A program made the translations under genes and the position numbers. A DNA stretch of 64,000 bases from assembly GCF_007997385.1 (NCBI RefSeq), contig NZ_VOSC01000019.1, positions 40,842 to 104,841 of the forward strand, written 5' to 3'. Below are positions 62,901 to 64,000 of this stretch, one piece after another. Under the pieces are notes generated by a model. That model made no database searches, was not told where the DNA came from, and saw nothing but the letters and a program-made list of their open reading frames with translations. The stretch's first letter is position 1. Each line of letters starts with the position of its first letter. The stretch is from Seonamhaeicola algicola. GTDB lineage: Bacteria > Bacteroidota > Bacteroidia > Flavobacteriales > Flavobacteriaceae.

Positions 62901-64000
62901 GCATACCATATAAATGAACTCCCAAAAACATTAACATCTGTATTCAAATCATGATTTAGTGCTGCATTACTACAAGTATCGTCACTTGGAGGATTAGTAT
63001 TATAAGGCTCTGGGTTAACGGTTACTTCAATATCGAAGGTATTACCAGAACACCCATCACTATTAAATGGCGTTATAGTGTAAATTATAGTTTGAGAAGT
63101 ACCACTAATATTGTTTATAGCATCATTTAAAATAGTCCCATTTCCCGCATTTGCTCCTGTTAAGTTTGAGTTAGAGGAAACAATCCATTCAAAATTAACA
63201 TTAGATAATGACGTTAAAGATGTTAAGTCAAAATTTAAAGGTTCATCACTACAACTTGTAATGGTAGTATCTTCTATCTCGAGGGTAGAAGTAACATCTA
63301 TATTATAGGTATAAGTATAAACAGATGTATTTCCAGCACAATCTGTATAGGTAAATGTATAAACTTTTTGGCCATCACATACAGGATCAGCATTTTCAGT
63401 GATTACAGGTGTAATTTCGGCGCCACAATTATCTACAACCACAGGTGCTGTTGGTTGAACAGCTTCATCGGTACTGGATACAGTACTAGAATCGTTTGCA
63501 GGTACAATTGGGCTCATAGTGTAATCAATTGTATACGTATAGGTGTATTGTGCTGTGTTTCCTGCACAGTCTGTATAAGTAAAAGTATATATTTTTTCAC
63601 CTTCACAAACTGGACTGGTATTTTCTGTAATCACTGGAGTTATAGTGTTACCACAAGCATCAATTACAACTGGTGCTGAAGGTTGTATTGCATCGTTTAA
63701 GCATTCTACAGTTTCAGCGCCGTCGGCATCTGTAATCGTGAAAGCAGGTGTATCAATGGTGTACACATACGCCCAAGTATCTGTGTTACCCGCGCAATCT
63801 GTATAGGTGTAAGTATACGTTCTAGTACCTTCGCAAGTTAACGGATCTGGGTTTTCAGTGATTACCGCTGCTGAAGGCGTTAAAGTATTACCACAAACAT
63901 CGGTTACTGTTGGTAGTGTAAACGTTTCCGTTGCATCTGCGATACAATCTACAGTTTCTGCACCATCGGCATCTGTAATTGTGAATGCAGGTGTATCGAT
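56975..64000 (-). CDS. Giant T9SS-exported surface protein with DUF7507/DUF11 repeats, 5' end outside window
   Basis: The frame is open from the window edge (64000) to the stop at 56975: 2341 residues without the N-terminus. In order: about three copies of a 75-80-residue module ending in YTDCAGNT; two PKD-like domains (about 62.7-63.3 kb); 13 DUF7507/DUF11-like modules of about 125-135 residues with NTGNVT strings; one classical DUF11 module; and a C-terminal domain with NEFSPNGDGVNDTLYI and LEIYNRWGNIVFKKKGY, the gliding-motility-associated CHU_C/T9SS type-B sorting signal. It should be secreted by the type 9 system and anchored or released at the surface, as an adhesin or stalk-like protein. 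Confidence 0.92.
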   Translation of the reverse strand: MDTPAFTITDADGAETVDCIADATETFTLPTVTDVCGNTLTPSAAVITENPDPLTCEGTRTYTYTYTDCAGNTDTWAYVYTIDTPAFTITDADGAETVECLNDAIQPSAPVVIDACGNTITPVITENTSPVCEGEKIYTFTYTDCAGNTAQYTYTYTIDYTMSPIVPANDSSTVSSTDEAVQPTAPVVVDNCGAEITPVITENADPVCDGQKVYTFTYTDCAGNTSVYTYTYNIDVTSTLEIEDTTITSCSDEPLNFDLTSLTSLSNVNFEWIVSSNSNLTGANAGNGTILNDAINNISGTSQTIIYTITPFNSDGCSGNTFDIEVTVNPEPYNTNPPSDDTCSNAALNHDLNTDVNVFGSSFIWYATDNPSISGETTTPTSSDLISDTLINVSGTIQTVTYTVVATSNLGCEGNAYTYTVTISPEATLRVEKVALAATDGSYDTLGEVIEYEITVENISEVALSNITLTDANADSITPTSIPTIPAYGTTTFTATHVISQADLDAGEVINSATITATDPCGTLVSVVSNDPNTTTPDDATVTPLNQTPALSLLKEATFNDENGDGLPQANETITYNFTVENTGNVTITNIAIADPLVVVNGGPINLSPNEIDSTSFSSIYVITQANIDSGSLTNSATVSGNAPDGNVVSDTSDDPNDTTNTDNNGDGDPDDVTIFTFTEAPELTLYKTGVFIDANNDGLPQVGETIEYTFNIINTGNVTISNIVISDANVTVTGGPITLAPNTSDNTSFTAIYTLTQSDIDNGNVLNIATASGVTPSNTNVSDESDDPTTTDDNDATTTSLSQSSRVSLLKTATFNDENGNGFPDVNETLTYNFTVQNTGNTTLTNLIINDPLVTVNGGPINLEPNAIDNTSFSAVYTLTQDDINNGEISNSAVITGTNPDGETITDVSDDPNNTTNTDANSDGDPDDITITALNSNPQISIEKLGVFQDENNDGIAQVGETISYVFNVINTGNVTISNITVTDALATVVGGPITLNPLENDNTSFTASYTLTQNDIDNGAFTNIATVSGNAPNGNSISDTSDDPNNPNNQDSNGDGEPDDPTITVIPTAGSLSLTKIALPATDGSYDTLGEIINYELTITNTGNVTLTNITLSDANADLGSISPALINTLAPGASTIVNASHTITQNDLNTGEVNNTATVTGEDPFGNTINDTSDDPNNTTNNDIDGDGDPDDVTTTLIEQVPALALEKTATFNDENNDGIPQVGETITYNFSVENTGNVVVSNITITDPLVNVNGGPISLMPTEQNSTTFYAIYTITLADLNSGSISNSATVTGEDPSGNTVSDISDDPNNNTNTDINGNGNPDDATITLLNATPELTLEKTGIFIDSNGDGLAQVGETIQYIFDVSNTGNVTIFNITITDPLVTVNGGSIDLNPGETDSTTFTANYTLTQTDVDNGFVENRALSSGNAPNGDTVSDESDDPTTTNNDDVTVTTLSREPQLTLLKIGTFNDENGDGIPQAGETISYEFIVRNTGNVTLFNVEVTDPIVPVTGSTINLAPAQVDSTTFSAIYTIQQSDIDSGNLTNTALVTGNDIDGSIVTDVSDFSDDPDNPDNIDLNGDGDPDDPTVTTLTGQPELSLEKIGVFNDENGDGLTQVGETISYTFIVTNTGNLTITNISISDPLVNVNGSSIDLAPEEMDNTTFTATYIITQFDIDSGRVNNSATVSGQDPNGNVITDRSDDPNNPANVDANNDGNPDDTTTTSLPTNGSISISKAGIASPDGNYDTVNEVITYSIIVTNTGNVTLTNIEITDENADAGSISPANITILLPGESVNVYAAHTITQSDLDAGMVSNTATVSATDPFGNDISDLSDDPDNTANDDINGNGNPDDATITTITQNPSLELTKSANAPQDGNFDTVGEVITYTLIVTNTGNVTLSNLTVSDANADAGSIMPNVISTLAPGDSVTITATHTITQNDLDDGFVTNSATITAQDSNGDTISDVSDDPNNPTNDDPDQDGNPDDATITMLQQSANLDIIKTVDFNTYQNIGDILTYTITVTNTGTVTLLNVIITDPTATITGNNTINALAPEEQFVTTAEYIISAADIDAMQVENTAYVNATVINSNTTIDEDSDDPSIDTNIDIDNDGDFEDPTLSIFSGSSDLSIEKTVNNLEPVVGDEVIFTITVANEGSVTAENIVVEEVLPSGYEFVSALSTAGNYDDFNGEWIIPVLNQGDVHILEITVEVLGFGDYENTATINSFDGGMDTNLSNNSDSATVTAECKLLYNEFSPNGDGVNDTLYIDCIERYPNNTLEIYNRWGNIVFKKKGYTNANGWNGTSTGRATIQEEKILPVGTYFYVLNLGDNSKPRTGWLYINR
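57625..62722 (-). repeat. Array of 13 DUF7507/DUF11-like modules with two-level periodicity
   Basis: Modules begin near 62722, 62358, 61960, 61590, 61190, 60787, 60395, 59990, 59615, 59205, 58808, 58415 and 58010. Two types occur: A (ATDGSYDTLGE-like start, DANAD middle) and B (NDENGDGIPQVGET-like start, DPLVxVNGG middle). The order is A-B-b-B-B, A-B-b-B-B, A-A, then a diverged module, where b is a short B ending DDPTTT. This implies duplication of a five-module block (60787-62722 and 58808-60786). Confidence 0.8.
62730..64000 (-). repeat. Tandem 75-80-residue modules plus two PKD-like domains
   Basis: From the window edge to about 63310, three copies of a module share the strings PAFTITDADGAETV or an equivalent, D-x-CGN-x-(I/L)TP, VITEN-x-(D/S)P and YTDCAGNT. 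From about 63310 to 62730 two PKD-like domains share the pattern SC-x-x-x-x-LN-x-DL, ISGT/VSGT and YT-x-x-x-x-N-x-x-GC-x-GN. These conserved Cys pairs may form disulfides outside the cell. Confidence 0.65.

Noticed and set aside
56975..64000. Many open frames on the plus strand inside the giant repeat gene (for example near 57516-57947, 59415-59774 and 60312-60713).
   Set aside because: They recur in the same position of each repeat, are Ser/Val-rich low-complexity mirror images of the coding strand and have no family features.

Overview
The window is a chromosome segment of a member of the Flavobacteriaceae (phylum Bacteroidota), probably aquatic or marine. Supporting evidence: an AT-rich sequence; many -7 boxes of the form TAnnTTTG placed shortly upstream of starts; a fused aspartokinase/homoserine dehydrogenase; a fused E1 alpha/beta 2-oxoacid dehydrogenase; an Oar-like TonB-dependent receptor; and a giant surface protein ending in a gliding-motility/type 9 secretion (T9SS) type-B sorting domain. 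I saw no rRNA, tRNA, CRISPR array, insertion sequence or phage gene.

Region 1 (1-19.2 kb, mostly minus strand) is housekeeping: a secreted zinc metalloprotease cut by the window edge, a Gfo/Idh/MocA oxidoreductase, YebC, pterin-carbinolamine dehydratase, an RmlD-like reductase, GcvT, the threonine operon thrA-thrB-thrC (possibly preceded by a small Tyr-rich ORF), NAD(P)H-hydrate repair (plus strand), a SPOR protein, a TlpA-type lipoprotein, a nucleoside phosphorylase operon and a 2-oxoglutarate oxygenase.

Region 2 (19.3-31.2 kb) holds the fused E1 dehydrogenase, a sterol-desaturase-like membrane protein, an aldo-keto reductase, a RadD-like helicase, a DMT permease, a family 9 glycosyltransferase, a deoxyribonucleotidase, a degenerate intradiol-dioxygenase-like protein, an EEP-family protein and an M23-LysM endopeptidase.

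Region 3 (31.3-47.6 kb) looks like an accessory, stress-inducible region rich in oxidoreductases. Two related AraC regulators flank nitroreductase, quinone reductase and two secreted cupins, followed by a 2OG oxygenase and an SDR. Next come a frameshifted acetolactate-synthase-like gene, an aldehyde dehydrogenase, a KefF/KefC-type pair, a second frameshifted small gene, and a TetR-nitroreductase-YqhD operon with a clear 14-bp operator between the -33 and -7 regions. The likely common theme is handling of aldehydes, quinones and other electrophiles.

Region 4 (47.6-54.3 kb) has an Oar-like TonB-dependent receptor, an exported nucleoside hydrolase and a methylthioribose-kinase-like phosphotransferase packed together, which reads as a nucleoside scavenging operon, with a DMT permease downstream. 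Upstream lies a DUF2064 gene that is open for 228 codons but has no ATG, GTG or TTG start.

Region 5 (54.4-64 kb) has three tandem paralogous membrane proteins of about 240 residues, and the 3' 7 kb of a giant T9SS surface protein. That protein has 13 DUF7507/DUF11-like modules, ten of which form a duplicated five-module super-repeat.
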